Positions 1 through 7,190 of a stretch of DNA of 13,393 nt are shown one piece after another. The number at the start of each line of letters is the position of its first letter. The first letter of the stretch is position 1. This stretch comes from an uncultured Clostridia bacterium (lineage in GTDB: Bacteria > Bacillota > Clostridia > Peptostreptococcales > Anaerovoracaceae), in contig CALBZG010000168.1 of NCBI GenBank assembly GCA_937889655.1, positions 1-13,393 on the forward strand, given 5' to 3'. The notes below the pieces were generated by a model. That model saw only the letters and a program-made list of their open reading frames with translations, had not been told where the DNA came from and did not search any database. The position numbers and the translations under genes were made by a program.

Positions 1-1215
1 CCCAGTGACAGCAGGAAAAACATTCAGAACATCGTGAACGAATGCAACAAGACAAGATGGAAAATCAAAATACTACCGACGTTGATCGATCTCATCAACG
101 ATACCGTAAGTATCAGCAAGCTAAGGGATGTAGATATCGAAGACCTCCTGGGCCGGGATCCGGTCAAGGTCAATTTAAGAGAGATCTCCGGATATCTGGA
201 AGGCCAGATCGTTTTGGTGACAGGTGGCGGCGGTTCCATCGGAAGTGAGCTGTGCAGGCAGATCGCCCGCTTCAAGCCGCGGAAGCTCATCGCCTTGGAT
301 ATTTATGAGAACACAGTATTTGAGCTGGCCAATGAAATCAAACACTCCTATCCTATGCTGGAATTCGAGGCAGTGATCGGTTCAGTTAGAAGCAAGGAAA
401 GAATGCGCGAGATATTTGAGAAATACAGGCCTCATGTAGTTTTCCACGCAGCGGCCCATAAGCATGTCCCCCTGATGGAAATGAATCCGAAGGAAGCGGT
501 CGTCAATAATATCCTGGGCACGCGGATCATGATCGACTTGTCCGAAGAATACGCCGTCACAAAGTTTGTCATGATCTCTACAGACAAGGCAGTGAATCCG
601 ACAAATGTCATGGGCTGCACCAAGCGGGCAGCGGAGCTGATCCTTCAGGAAAAAAGCAGAAAAACATCGAAAACCCGATATTCTGCAGTCAGGTTCGGAA
701 ATGTGCTGGGCTCCAACGGCTCGGTCATACCGATTTTTAGAAAGCAGATCGAAAGCGGCGGGCCGGTGACGGTAACACATCCGGATATCACCCGATACTT
801 TATGACGATCCCTGAAGCGGTCCAACTTGTGATCCAGACCGGAGCCATGGCCATGGGCGGAGAAATATTTGTCCTCGATATGGGAGAACCAGTCAAAATC
901 ATGGATCTTGCCGAAAATGTCATAAGACTATCCGGATACATCCCCAACATCGATATCGACATTGCCATTACAGGCTTGCGCCCGGGCGAGAAACTTTATG
1001 AAGAGCTGCTGCTGGCAGAAGAAGGCATCGAAAAAACCGGCCACGACAAGATATATGTGGGGCATCCCCTTGAAGCCAATGATGAACTGAAAGCGCTGCT
1101 AAATGATGAAGGGGCTTTGGAGCACAAACTGAAAGAAGTCGAAAAAATGTCTGATCAAGATGTGAAAAGATGGCTTCATTCGATCGTGCCAAACTATACG
1201 CCAAACGGCCATTAA
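1..1215 (+). CDS. FlaA1/CapD-type nucleoside-sugar 4,6-dehydratase, 5' end outside window (partial)
   Basis: The reading frame is open from base 1, so the GTG at 34 is unlikely to be the true start and the gene begins upstream. The visible 404 residues hold the end of a CoA-binding-like region and linker (window residues 1-65), then an extended short-chain dehydrogenase domain. The NAD(P)-binding loop TGGGGSIG is at residues 74-81. The catalytic stretch is STDK at 193-196, with MxxxK (M204, K208) in place of the usual YxxxK. That Ser-Met-Lys arrangement is known from the long membrane-bound dehydratases of the WbpM/CapD group, which convert UDP-GlcNAc to the 4-keto-6-deoxy sugar and normally carry four N-terminal membrane helices. 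Those helices would lie outside this window. The expected role is making sugar precursors for surface polysaccharide or glycoprotein. The exact substrate cannot be fixed from sequence. The next gene, pgi, starts 41 bases after the stop and is probably cotranscribed. Confidence 0.93.
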   Translation, partial: PSDSRKNIQNIVNECNKTRWKIKILPTLIDLINDTVSISKLRDVDIEDLLGRDPVKVNLREISGYLEGQIVLVTGGGGSIGSELCRQIARFKPRKLIALDIYENTVFELANEIKHSYPMLEFEAVIGSVRSKERMREIFEKYRPHVVFHAAAHKHVPLMEMNPKEAVVNNILGTRIMIDLSEEYAVTKFVMISTDKAVNPTNVMGCTKRAAELILQEKSRKTSKTRYSAVRFGNVLGSNGSVIPIFRKQIESGGPVTVTHPDITRYFMTIPEAVQLVIQTGAMAMGGEIFVLDMGEPVKIMDLAENVIRLSGYIPNIDIDIAITGLRPGEKLYEELLLAEEGIEKTGHDKIYVGHPLEANDELKALLNDEGALEHKLKEVEKMSDQDVKRWLHSIVPNYTPNGH

Positions 1216-1256
1216 TAGGGAAACGGCAATAAATACTGACAGTGGAGGGCACCGGC

Positions 1257-2504
1257 ATGAAGAGTAAAATTGATATTTCGAAAGCAAATTTAGCCCCGGA
1301 AATCCTCAAGGACTTGCGGCCCGGAGCAGAAAACGCTTTGGAAAAGCTTTGGTCGGGAAAAGAAGCATACACCGGCTGGGTCAAGCTGCCCCTGGAAATT
1401 ACAGCAGCGGACTCGCCATTCATGGATGAAGTAAGCCGCATGATCGAGGTCGCCGGAGAAATACAGGAAAGGTGCCGGCTTTTTATCGTGATCGGCATCG
1501 GGGGCTCCTATCTTGGAGCTCGGGCCGCCATCGAAGCCTTGGGTGTGTCTTTGGGATGTCCGGAAATACGTTTTGCCGGCTGCAACCTCAGCGGCACATA
1601 TCATGCGTCTCTTTTGGATGACATGCTGGGAAAGGAGACCTGCCTGTGTGTAATATCCAAATCCGGCACCACCCTGGAGCCCGGAATCGCTTTTTCGGTC
1701 TTTAAAGAAGCCCTGATCAGAAAATACGGACGGGAGGAAGCCTCACGGCGCATATTTGCCGTGACTGATCGATCCAATGGGATTCTGCGCGAGGAATGCG
1801 ACCGGGAAGGATATCGAAATTTTACCATACCCGACGATATCGGCGGAAGGTATTCCGTCTTGTCTCCCGTAGGGCTTTTCCCCATGGCGGTGGCGGGGAT
1901 CGATATCAAAGCCATGTTGAGGGGCGCTTTCAACTGCGCAGGAGACCCGGGCTGGGATCATGACCTTATGGACTATGGGATCACTCGATATGCAATGCTG
2001 AAGGCCGGCAAGAAAATTGAAGTTCTTGAATTTTATGAGCCCCGGCTTTCTTATCTTGCCGAATGGCTCAAACAGCTTTTTGGCGAAAGCGAAGGCAAAA
2101 ACGGCACGGGACTGTTCCCTGCCTCTCTGAGCTTCACCGCAGATCTTCACAGCATGGGACAATTTTTACAGCAAGGAAGCAGAATATTTTTCGAAACCGT
2201 TCTCAATGTCCTATCTCCCGACGAAGATGTGAAGATACCGGAAAACGCGAATACCCGGCTTGCCGGAAGGGGTATGAATGATATTAACCAAGCGGCGGTG
2301 TCAGGGGTTATGAAAGCCCATGAAAAGGCAGGAACACCGATAGTAAGGATAGAAATCCCCCGGCTTGATCCGGAAATTTTTGGTGAGCTGATCTACTTCT
2401 TTGAAACCACCTGCGCCATCACGGCATACATGATGGGAGTCGACCCTTTCGACCAGCCGGGCGTAGAAGCTTATAAAGAAGAAATGAGAGGTTTATTATT
2501 TTGA
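1257..2504 (+). CDS. pgi: Glucose-6-phosphate isomerase
   Basis: Interconverts glucose 6-phosphate and fructose 6-phosphate in the cytoplasm (glycolysis, gluconeogenesis and sugar-nucleotide supply). At 415 residues it matches the shorter bacterial/clostridial Pgi type. The SIS-fold motifs are all present: IGGSYLGA at about 81-88, SKSGTT at 134-139, GGRYSVLS at 196-203, the catalytic Glu277 in QLFGESEGK, His298 in DLHSMGQ, and the C-terminal Lys407 in QPGVEAYK. A GTG at 1242 would add five residues, but the ATG at 1257 is preferred. GGAGGG (1244-1249) sits seven bases before it as a good Shine-Dalgarno and would lie inside the coding region if the GTG were used. The gene follows the sugar dehydratase by 41 bases with no terminator between, so it probably ends a polysaccharide-related transcript. 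No clear terminator follows it. Confidence 0.96.
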   Translation: MKSKIDISKANLAPEILKDLRPGAENALEKLWSGKEAYTGWVKLPLEITAADSPFMDEVSRMIEVAGEIQERCRLFIVIGIGGSYLGARAAIEALGVSLGCPEIRFAGCNLSGTYHASLLDDMLGKETCLCVISKSGTTLEPGIAFSVFKEALIRKYGREEASRRIFAVTDRSNGILREECDREGYRNFTIPDDIGGRYSVLSPVGLFPMAVAGIDIKAMLRGAFNCAGDPGWDHDLMDYGITRYAMLKAGKKIEVLEFYEPRLSYLAEWLKQLFGESEGKNGTGLFPASLSFTADLHSMGQFLQQGSRIFFETVLNVLSPDEDVKIPENANTRLAGRGMNDINQAAVSGVMKAHEKAGTPIVRIEIPRLDPEIFGELIYFFETTCAITAYMMGVDPFDQPGVEAYKEEMRGLLF

Positions 2505-2525
2505 TTATTTCGAAAATAAAAATGC

Positions 2526-2554
2526 TTCACATTGAAACCCGTTTCAATTATAAT
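2526..2554 (+). promoter_or_regulatory. Promoter of hbd
   Basis: TTCACA (2526-2531), a 17-base spacer, then a perfect TATAAT (2549-2554). The expected start of transcription is near 2561, giving a leader of about 60 bases before the hbd ATG. It lies in the 118-base gap after pgi, so hbd has its own transcription start. Confidence 0.8.
2532..2547. promoter_or_regulatory. Palindromic operator candidate inside the hbd promoter
   Basis: TTGAAACCCGTTTCAA is a perfect 7-bp inverted repeat (TTGAAAC / GTTTCAA) around two central bases. It fills the spacer between the -35 and -10 boxes, where a bound dimer would block RNA polymerase. It resembles LacI/CcpA-family operators: against the cre pattern TGWAANCGNTNWCA it differs only in the central CG, which is CC here. 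It does not resemble a Rex site. The binding protein is not identified. Confidence 0.55.
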
Positions 2555-2622
2555 ACTTCTGTGGGTTTAGCAGGATACAAGTATCAAGTTTAAATCATAA
2601 ATTTTAAGGAGGAGCAATAAAT

Positions 2623-3471
2623 ATGAAAAAAATCGGTGTATTAGGCACTGGAACCATGGGAGCCGGAATCATTCAGGTGTTGGCTCAGCATGGCTACGAA
2701 GTATGCCTCAGAGCAAGAAGACAAAGTTCAGTTGATGGCGGTATTGCTACAGTTGAAAAGAATCTCGCGAAATTGGTAGCAAAGGAAAAGATGACAGAGG
2801 CTGAAAAAGCGGAAGTTATGGCTCGTATTCAGGGATCTACAGATATTAATATTGTTAAGGACGCAGACCTTATTATAGAGGCGGCTACTGAGGAATTAGA
2901 ATCCAAAAAGGAACTTTTCATAGAGCTTGACCAGCTGTGCAAACCGGAAACCATCATAGCGACAAACACTTCGGCTCTTTCGATTACAGATATTGCAGCT
3001 GCAACCAATCGCCCTGACAAAGTAATGGGCCTGCATTTCTTTAATCCAGTTCCAGCAATGAAGTTGGTAGAAATCGTTCGCGGACTTTCCACTTCAGAAG
3101 AAACACGTCAGAAAATTCTCGACCTCGTAAGACATCTGGACAAAACACCGGTGGATGTTGACGAAGCCCCTGGTTTTGTCGTAAACAGGATCCTGATCCC
3201 GATGATCAACGAAGCTGTTGGAGTTCTGGCAGATGGCGTAGCAACTGCAGAAGATATCGACAAGGCAATGATGCTTGGTGCAAATCATCCAATGGGTCCA
3301 CTTTCCCTGGGAGATCTGGTTGGTCTGGACGTATGTCTTGCCATTATGGACACTCTTTACAAGGAATACGGCGATCCGAAGTACAGACCTCATCCATTGC
3401 TCAGAAAGATGGTCAGAGGCAACAAGCTTGGCCGCAAGACAGGCGTAGGTTTCTTTGACTACAGCAAGTAA
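2623..3471 (+). CDS. hbd: 3-hydroxybutyryl-CoA dehydrogenase, probably NADPH-preferring
   Basis: Reduces acetoacetyl-CoA to (S)-3-hydroxybutyryl-CoA, or the reverse, in the crotonyl-CoA/butyrate pathway of the cytoplasm. The 282 residues match clostridial Hbd in length and align without gaps as far as I can recall that family. The Rossmann loop GTGTMG is at 8-13, and the catalytic residues Ser117, His138 (HFFNP), Glu150 and Asn188 are all present. The C-terminal domain carries the typical GANHPMGPL and LGRKTGVGF motifs. The residue after the second beta strand is odd: the Asp that NADH-dependent Hbd carries at position 31 is Ala here, followed by Arg32 and Arg33. That change fits binding of the 2'-phosphate of NADPH. 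ATG 2623 has AAGGAGG 14 bases upstream. The gene is monocistronic, with its own promoter and operator-like palindrome, a terminator after it, and no thiolase, crotonase or butyryl-CoA dehydrogenase gene beside it. Confidence 0.95.
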   Translation: MKKIGVLGTGTMGAGIIQVLAQHGYEVCLRARRQSSVDGGIATVEKNLAKLVAKEKMTEAEKAEVMARIQGSTDINIVKDADLIIEAATEELESKKELFIELDQLCKPETIIATNTSALSITDIAAATNRPDKVMGLHFFNPVPAMKLVEIVRGLSTSEETRQKILDLVRHLDKTPVDVDEAPGFVVNRILIPMINEAVGVLADGVATAEDIDKAMMLGANHPMGPLSLGDLVGLDVCLAIMDTLYKEYGDPKYRPHPLLRKMVRGNKLGRKTGVGFFDYSK

Positions 3472-3504
3472 TCAAAATAAACGGCTAAAATAATTTTGCA
3501 TAAT

Positions 3505-3554
3505 AAAACGGCTCCGACGGAGGGGATTTCCCTTTTGACAGGAGCCGTTTTTTA
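3505..3554. terminator. Bidirectional terminator between hbd and the MFS gene
   Basis: AAAACGGCTCC (3505-3515) pairs perfectly with GGAGCCGTTTT (3541-3551). The loop can form a second small stem, AGGG (3521-3524) with CCCT (3530-3533). T-runs flank both sides, so it can end transcripts from hbd on the + strand and from the transporter gene on the - strand. The transporter stop codon (3552-3554) lies in the T-run. Confidence 0.9.
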
Positions 3555-4790
3555 TACGCTTTTCAGTTCTTCGGCGGGATCCTCAAAGCTCAATGGGATC
3601 TTGCCTGCAGCCACAAAATTCATCCAGGATACCGCAAGAGCTCCAAGAAAGACATAGATATATCCGCTGGAACCGTTGGAGTACCATGCATAACCTGCTG
3701 CCAGCGGGATCAGCATGGAAACTACATGATCCATGCTTTGCCCAGTGGCCAGGGTGCGGGCCACATCGGCAGGGTCCTTGGACAGCTTTCTCACATAAGT
3801 GGCTCTGGCCATGGAGGCAGACCACATCAGTTTATCGATGACGTAGCAAACGCAAACCACTGCTAAAGCGACTTCGGGCGAAAAAAGAATTTTAGAAAAG
3901 GCAAATCCCAGACAGGCTGCGAACATGACCAGCGCTTCCAATCGGAGAGCATAGCGCTCGCCTTTTCTGTCGATAAGATTTCCGAACCAGGGCTTGAAGA
4001 AAATGCTGATGCAGCAAACTACAAAGAATAGCGCGGTAATAGTCGTCACCGGCTGGCTGAAGGTATCGATAAGAAGCCATGGCACAAAGGTGATGGTTAT
4101 TTGCTTCCGGGCCCCGTTTATAACAGAAAGAATATAAAACAATTTGAACTCTTTCCTGAGAACAAAACGTTCCTTTGCCACGACCCTGTCGCGGTTTCCG
4201 CTTTTGTCCATAGCCAGAAAGAGGACTCCTGCCAGCAGCATGGCTATGCCCGCAATAAAGAAAACGGCCTGATAGGATACATGAAAAAGCTTATAAAGCG
4301 CAAAAAGCACCGCCGAGGTTACAATGATGGAGATGCTGCCCAAACTCTGAACCTGACCCAGCCTGTGTCCAAAATTATCCCCCTTTGCAAAGGTCATGGC
4401 AATAGTGTTGGAAAGAGGCAGATAGATATGCTGGCCGGTGCTGTAGATGACCAAGGTTATAAGCACAAGTGAAAAATCATTGGGGACCATGCCAAAAAAA
4501 ATAAGCCCGATCCCTCCGATCATGTTTGCAAAAGCGGCAATGCGTATATCGCCGAAGCTGTTGAGCATTCCGATGATGACCACAGCCAAAAATCCCGGGA
4601 GCTCCCGGGGCGCTTCCAGCATGGAACGTTGCATGACCGTGAAGTTTAGGTCTTCGTAAAGCCTGTTTGAGAGGGAAGTGGAGTCCACCGCTTCCACAAC
4701 TCCCAGAAGAACGCTTATGATGAGAAAAGCGAGGAAATCCTTTGGAATATCACGCCCCCATATTTTTACGGATCCGTTTAGATTGCTCAT
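3552..4790 (-). CDS. MFS transporter, substrate unknown
   Basis: A 412-residue polytopic membrane protein of the major facilitator type. Roughly twelve hydrophobic segments are visible, split by a charged central loop at about residues 195-215 (KSGNRDRVVAKERFVLRKE). The half-way motif-A copy, GNLIDRKGERYALR, is at about 270-283. Acidic residues in helix 1 (E33, D36) could take part in proton coupling or substrate binding. The substrate cannot be named. The frame stays open upstream to 5066 and could give 504 residues, but that extension overlaps the divergent promoters and part of the next gene. The ATG at 4790 is therefore chosen. It has no Shine-Dalgarno; an extended -10 box (TGGTATAAT) ends seven bases before it, suggesting a leaderless mRNA. 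It is convergent with hbd and divergent from the transglycosylase gene. Confidence 0.85.
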   Translation of the reverse strand: MSNLNGSVKIWGRDIPKDFLAFLIISVLLGVVEAVDSTSLSNRLYEDLNFTVMQRSMLEAPRELPGFLAVVIIGMLNSFGDIRIAAFANMIGGIGLIFFGMVPNDFSLVLITLVIYSTGQHIYLPLSNTIAMTFAKGDNFGHRLGQVQSLGSISIIVTSAVLFALYKLFHVSYQAVFFIAGIAMLLAGVLFLAMDKSGNRDRVVAKERFVLRKEFKLFYILSVINGARKQITITFVPWLLIDTFSQPVTTITALFFVVCCISIFFKPWFGNLIDRKGERYALRLEALVMFAACLGFAFSKILFSPEVALAVVCVCYVIDKLMWSASMARATYVRKLSKDPADVARTLATGQSMDHVVSMLIPLAAGYAWYSNGSSGYIYVFLGALAVSWMNFVAAGKIPLSFEDPAEELKSV

Positions 4791-4797
4791 AAAACAT

Positions 4798-4826
4798 ATT
4801 ATACCATCCGATGGGACATAATGAAA
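4798..4826 (-). promoter_or_regulatory. Extended -10 promoter of the MFS gene
   Basis: Read on the - strand, TGGTATAAT ends at 4798 (TATAAT is 4803-4798), with a poor -35 (TTTCAT, 4826-4821) at 17 bases. The TG of the extended -10 compensates for the weak -35. The predicted first transcribed base is at or next to the A of the ATG at 4790. Confidence 0.65.
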
Positions 4827-4837
4827 GGCAATAGTCC

Positions 4838-4871
4838 TATACATTTTGGCTTCGTTCAAGTATAATATAAT
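4838..4871 (+). promoter_or_regulatory. Promoter of the lytic transglycosylase gene
   Basis: TATACA (4838-4843), 17 bases, then TATAAT (4861-4866). A second overlapping TATAAT is at 4866-4871. Transcription would start near 4873-4878, just at the foot of a strong inverted repeat. The Shine-Dalgarno AAGGGAG (4908-4914) stands seven bases before ATG 4921. Confidence 0.65.
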
Positions 4872-4874
4872 GAC

Positions 4875-4897
4875 CTTTAAAAGCTGGGCTTTTAAAG
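4875..4897. repeat. Perfect 10-bp inverted repeat in the transglycosylase leader
   Basis: CTTTAAAAGC (4875-4884) and GCTTTTAAAG (4888-4897) are exact reverse complements around a 3-base loop, TGG. The repeat directly follows the two -10 boxes. It could be an operator at the start site or a hairpin protecting the 5' end of the mRNA. No T-run follows, so it is not a terminator. Confidence 0.7.
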
Positions 4898-4920
4898 TGA
4901 AATGATAAGGGAGAGGCGGT

Positions 4921-6057
4921 ATGAAAAAAGAAGGAACAATCAAAGCAGGAAAAATAATAATCAAAATGATGATCGTGCTGATTACATTATCGGCAGCGCT
5001 TATGTATACAGTGATTTCAGTGGAACCCCATGAGGCGCAAAGAATCCGTGCCGAGGAGGGGAGCACACGATTCTATATAAGGAATATCAATATCAACGGC
5101 ACTAAAATATCAAATTACCATTTAACAGATCCGTTCTTTCTGTACCAGGATTCTGTTTACATCCCTATTACCGTTGCTGTAGGCAATATCTGCGGATTTG
5201 GCTATCTTTGCAGCGAGGACAATGAGAAGCTGCTCCTGACGGCAATCGAACCGGCAGCAAAACAGCTTCAGGAACTGAAGATCAAGAGAGGCGATGAGAC
5301 GGTCCCTGTCACGATCCGACATGATTTAAGCGTACTTGTAAATGATGAGCCGAAGAGGGTCGAAAGCGTTACCAATGGATGCATTTATAATTTTGATCCG
5401 GAGGGCGCCTATGAAATGGACCTTGGGGGGCTGCCTGTCCTTCAGGGCGAAGATGATGTGTTCTATTTGCCCCTAAAAGCATTTTCAACGGATCCGGTTT
5501 TTTCCTGGGATATCTACCACGATCTCAATTATGGGATCTGCTTAAGCACGTCTGAAGGGATAGAGGCGAAATCTTTCTGGAACGCAAAGGAATCGAAATA
5601 TAACCAGGGGCTAGCCGCTTACATCAGAAGCAGGAATCAGAAACTGAAGGAAACCATTTCACAGGAATATGCCTTTTATTTTAGCGATGCAGCAGAACGA
5701 TATAAAGTTGATGTCGAATGGCTGATGGCGATTTCTCAATGTGAATCCGGATATCGTCCGGAAGTCGTTTCACCTTCCGGCGCTGTGGGGATGATGCAGA
5801 TCATGCCGGCAACAGGGGAAGCATATGGCCTGAGCGTGGCAGACCTTAAAAATCCAAAGAAGAATATCGACTTCGGAGCAAAGTATTTCGGCCAGCTGAT
5901 GTCGGGATACAGCGGCGATCGGACAAGGGCGTTGTCTGCATATAAGATGGGCATCGCAGCCGAAAACGTGGGAGGCTATGAAACAACCTACGCCGAAACC
6001 ATTACATGGGCTTATAACAACCTGAACGCCTATCTTTCAAGCAATGGCTATCAGTAG
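4921..6057 (+). CDS. Membrane-anchored or exported lytic transglycosylase (SLT domain) with copper-amine-oxidase-like N-terminal modules
   Basis: Cleaves the MurNAc-GlcNAc bond of peptidoglycan outside the membrane. A basic N-terminus is followed by a hydrophobic segment (about residues 12-34), a signal peptide or anchor. Two modules follow at about 52-118 and 127-212. They resemble the copper amine oxidase N-terminal-like domain common in exported clostridial proteins (YIPITVAVG and FYLPLKAF are the PLR-like strands). The SLT domain spans about 255-372. The catalytic Glu275 sits in QCESGY, followed by SPSGAVGMMQIMPATG at 284-299. The third motif, usually AYN-AG, reads AYKMG (340-344), so the Asn is replaced by Lys. 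At 378 residues it looks complete. It could aid growth, division, spore formation or assembly of a surface machine; context does not decide. It is convergent with the PhzF-like gene, with a gap of only 35 bases. Confidence 0.88.
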   Translation: MKKEGTIKAGKIIIKMMIVLITLSAALMYTVISVEPHEAQRIRAEEGSTRFYIRNININGTKISNYHLTDPFFLYQDSVYIPITVAVGNICGFGYLCSEDNEKLLLTAIEPAAKQLQELKIKRGDETVPVTIRHDLSVLVNDEPKRVESVTNGCIYNFDPEGAYEMDLGGLPVLQGEDDVFYLPLKAFSTDPVFSWDIYHDLNYGICLSTSEGIEAKSFWNAKESKYNQGLAAYIRSRNQKLKETISQEYAFYFSDAAERYKVDVEWLMAISQCESGYRPEVVSPSGAVGMMQIMPATGEAYGLSVADLKNPKKNIDFGAKYFGQLMSGYSGDRTRALSAYKMGIAAENVGGYETTYAETITWAYNNLNAYLSSNGYQ

Positions 6058-6092
6058 ACAAGCATGTTCAGCAGAAACGCTGGCAATGGATC

Positions 6093-7019
6093 CTAAATAT
6101 ATATTTCGCCGGCGGCAAGTGTCACGCCGGTTCCGCCGATCCTTATCGACAATTTGCCGCCTTCCGACTTCCTGATATGGCTATAAACCTTGGAAGGCCT
6201 GCCCATAGCTTCACCTTGAACAAAAAGACTTTCACTGTTATCATCGATCAAACCGTTAATATGCAGGTAATAAGTCAGAGCGCCGTTGCTGGTTCCAGTA
6301 GCGGCTTCTTCGTTTATTCCAACAAGGGGAGCAAAATTGCGGGTATGAGCCCGCACCCCTTCCTCATTAACACTGTTTTGCAAAGTGAAAGCATGAACAC
6401 CTATAACGCCATACCGCTTTGATAATTCAGCCAGGGCGGAGAAATCGGGAGCAATACTATCAAGTTCTGCCAACGAAGCTACTGGCATGATGATATCCGG
6501 AAGACCGGTGGATATGATTGAAGGCAGCAGCCTTGCATGCTGGCAGCAATCCACGGCTGCGATCACGTCTTCATATGAAAGGCCCATGGTTTGATACAGC
6601 TCCGCGATTTCAGGCGCTTCCGTCAGAGTTCCCAAATATTCAGGCGCACCCATTTCCATCATGACAAATCCGTTTTTCACATTGACGGTCAGATCACCGG
6701 CTAAGGTCATAATTGTGAAGTCTCCTTCATTTTCGATGATACCAAAGCGGCTCATAACGCTGAAGGCGGCAATGGTGGCGTGGCCGCAAAGCTCCACTTC
6801 TTTCTCCGGAGTGAAATAGCGCAAATGGAAACGTTCCTGAGATCCCTCCCGGAGCGGATTTTTTTTTATAAAGACCGTTTCCGAATATCGAAGCTCCGCA
6901 GCTGTTTGAACACAGATTTGATCATCGGGGAAATCCCCGCCATCGTCCAGGATCACGACGCCTGCAGGATTTCCGCCGAAAAGATGGTCGGTGAAAGCAT
7001 CGGTGATGTATAACTTCAT
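6093..7019 (-). CDS. PhzF-family isomerase-like protein
   Basis: A member of the PhzF (phenazine biosynthesis-like, diaminopimelate-epimerase fold) family, cytoplasmic, 308 residues. The N-terminal motif DAFTDHLFGGNPAGV is at 7-21. The SET motif carrying the catalytic glutamate is at 46-48 (Glu47, equivalent to PhzF Glu45). FTPEKEVELCGHAT at 69-82 and ATGTSNGAL at 240-248 are the phosphate-loop-like family signatures of the two half-barrels. No phenazine genes are nearby, and most family members have unknown substrates, so a phenazine role should not be assumed. The frame extends to 7058, but the ATG at 7019 is preceded by a perfect AAGGAGG with seven bases of spacing, which fixes the start. 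The gene stands alone behind its own promoter. Confidence 0.93.
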   Translation of the reverse strand: MKLYITDAFTDHLFGGNPAGVVILDDGGDFPDDQICVQTAAELRYSETVFIKKNPLREGSQERFHLRYFTPEKEVELCGHATIAAFSVMSRFGIIENEGDFTIMTLAGDLTVNVKNGFVMMEMGAPEYLGTLTEAPEIAELYQTMGLSYEDVIAAVDCCQHARLLPSIISTGLPDIIMPVASLAELDSIAPDFSALAELSKRYGVIGVHAFTLQNSVNEEGVRAHTRNFAPLVGINEEAATGTSNGALTYYLHINGLIDDNSESLFVQGEAMGRPSKVYSHIRKSEGGKLSIRIGGTGVTLAAGEIYI

Positions 7020-7070
7020 CAGGGCACCTCCTTCATTTCGGGCACAAGGGTAAATCAATCTACTGATTCG

Positions 7071-7099
7071 ATTCTATGACAATAATAGTACGGATTCAA
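7071..7099 (-). promoter_or_regulatory. Promoter of the PhzF-like gene
   Basis: On the - strand: TTGAAT (7099-7094), a 17-base spacer, then TAGAAT (7076-7071). This puts the start site near 7064, about 45 bases before ATG 7019. Confidence 0.7.
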
Positions 7100-7172
7100 T
7101 AGCTTTTCCAATTATTAAAATATGGAAGATAAGTCTAAAATATGTGTAAAAAAATTGAATTCCGGATATATA

Positions 7173-7178
7173 TATGAT
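7173..7178 (+). promoter_or_regulatory. -10 box candidate for the 7291-13018 operon
   Basis: TATGAT lies 12 bases before the structured leader at 7191 and would start transcription near 7185. No good -35 stands at the right distance; TTGAAT (7155-7160) is too close. The rest of 7020-7172 is AT-rich and holds only the PhzF-like promoter and leader on the other strand. Confidence 0.4.
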
Positions 7179-7190
7179 AGTCTTTAAATG

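Noticed and set aside
382..825. Long antisense frames within the dehydratase, pgi and other genes
   Set aside because: They lie opposite well-supported coding regions, have no ribosome-binding sites and no recognisable protein features; they are shadows of the real genes.
2495..2515. AT-rich hairpin at the end of pgi as a terminator
   Set aside because: The TTATTT/AAATAA stem has almost no GC pairs and would be too weak; kept as unsupported.
2532..2547. Rex (redox) operator at hbd
   Set aside because: The palindrome lacks the TTGTTAA/TTAACAA arms known for clostridial Rex sites.
4791..5066. N-terminal extension of the MFS frame to 504 residues
   Set aside because: It would run through both divergent promoters and antisense to the first 146 bases of the transglycosylase gene; its sequence is low-complexity and there is no Shine-Dalgarno.
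6069..6082. Terminator between the transglycosylase and PhzF-like genes (CAGC/GCTG hairpin)
   Set aside because: Only four base pairs and no T-run on either side.
6093..7019. Phenazine biosynthesis role for the PhzF-like gene
   Set aside because: No other phz genes are nearby and the family is broad; only family membership is supported.
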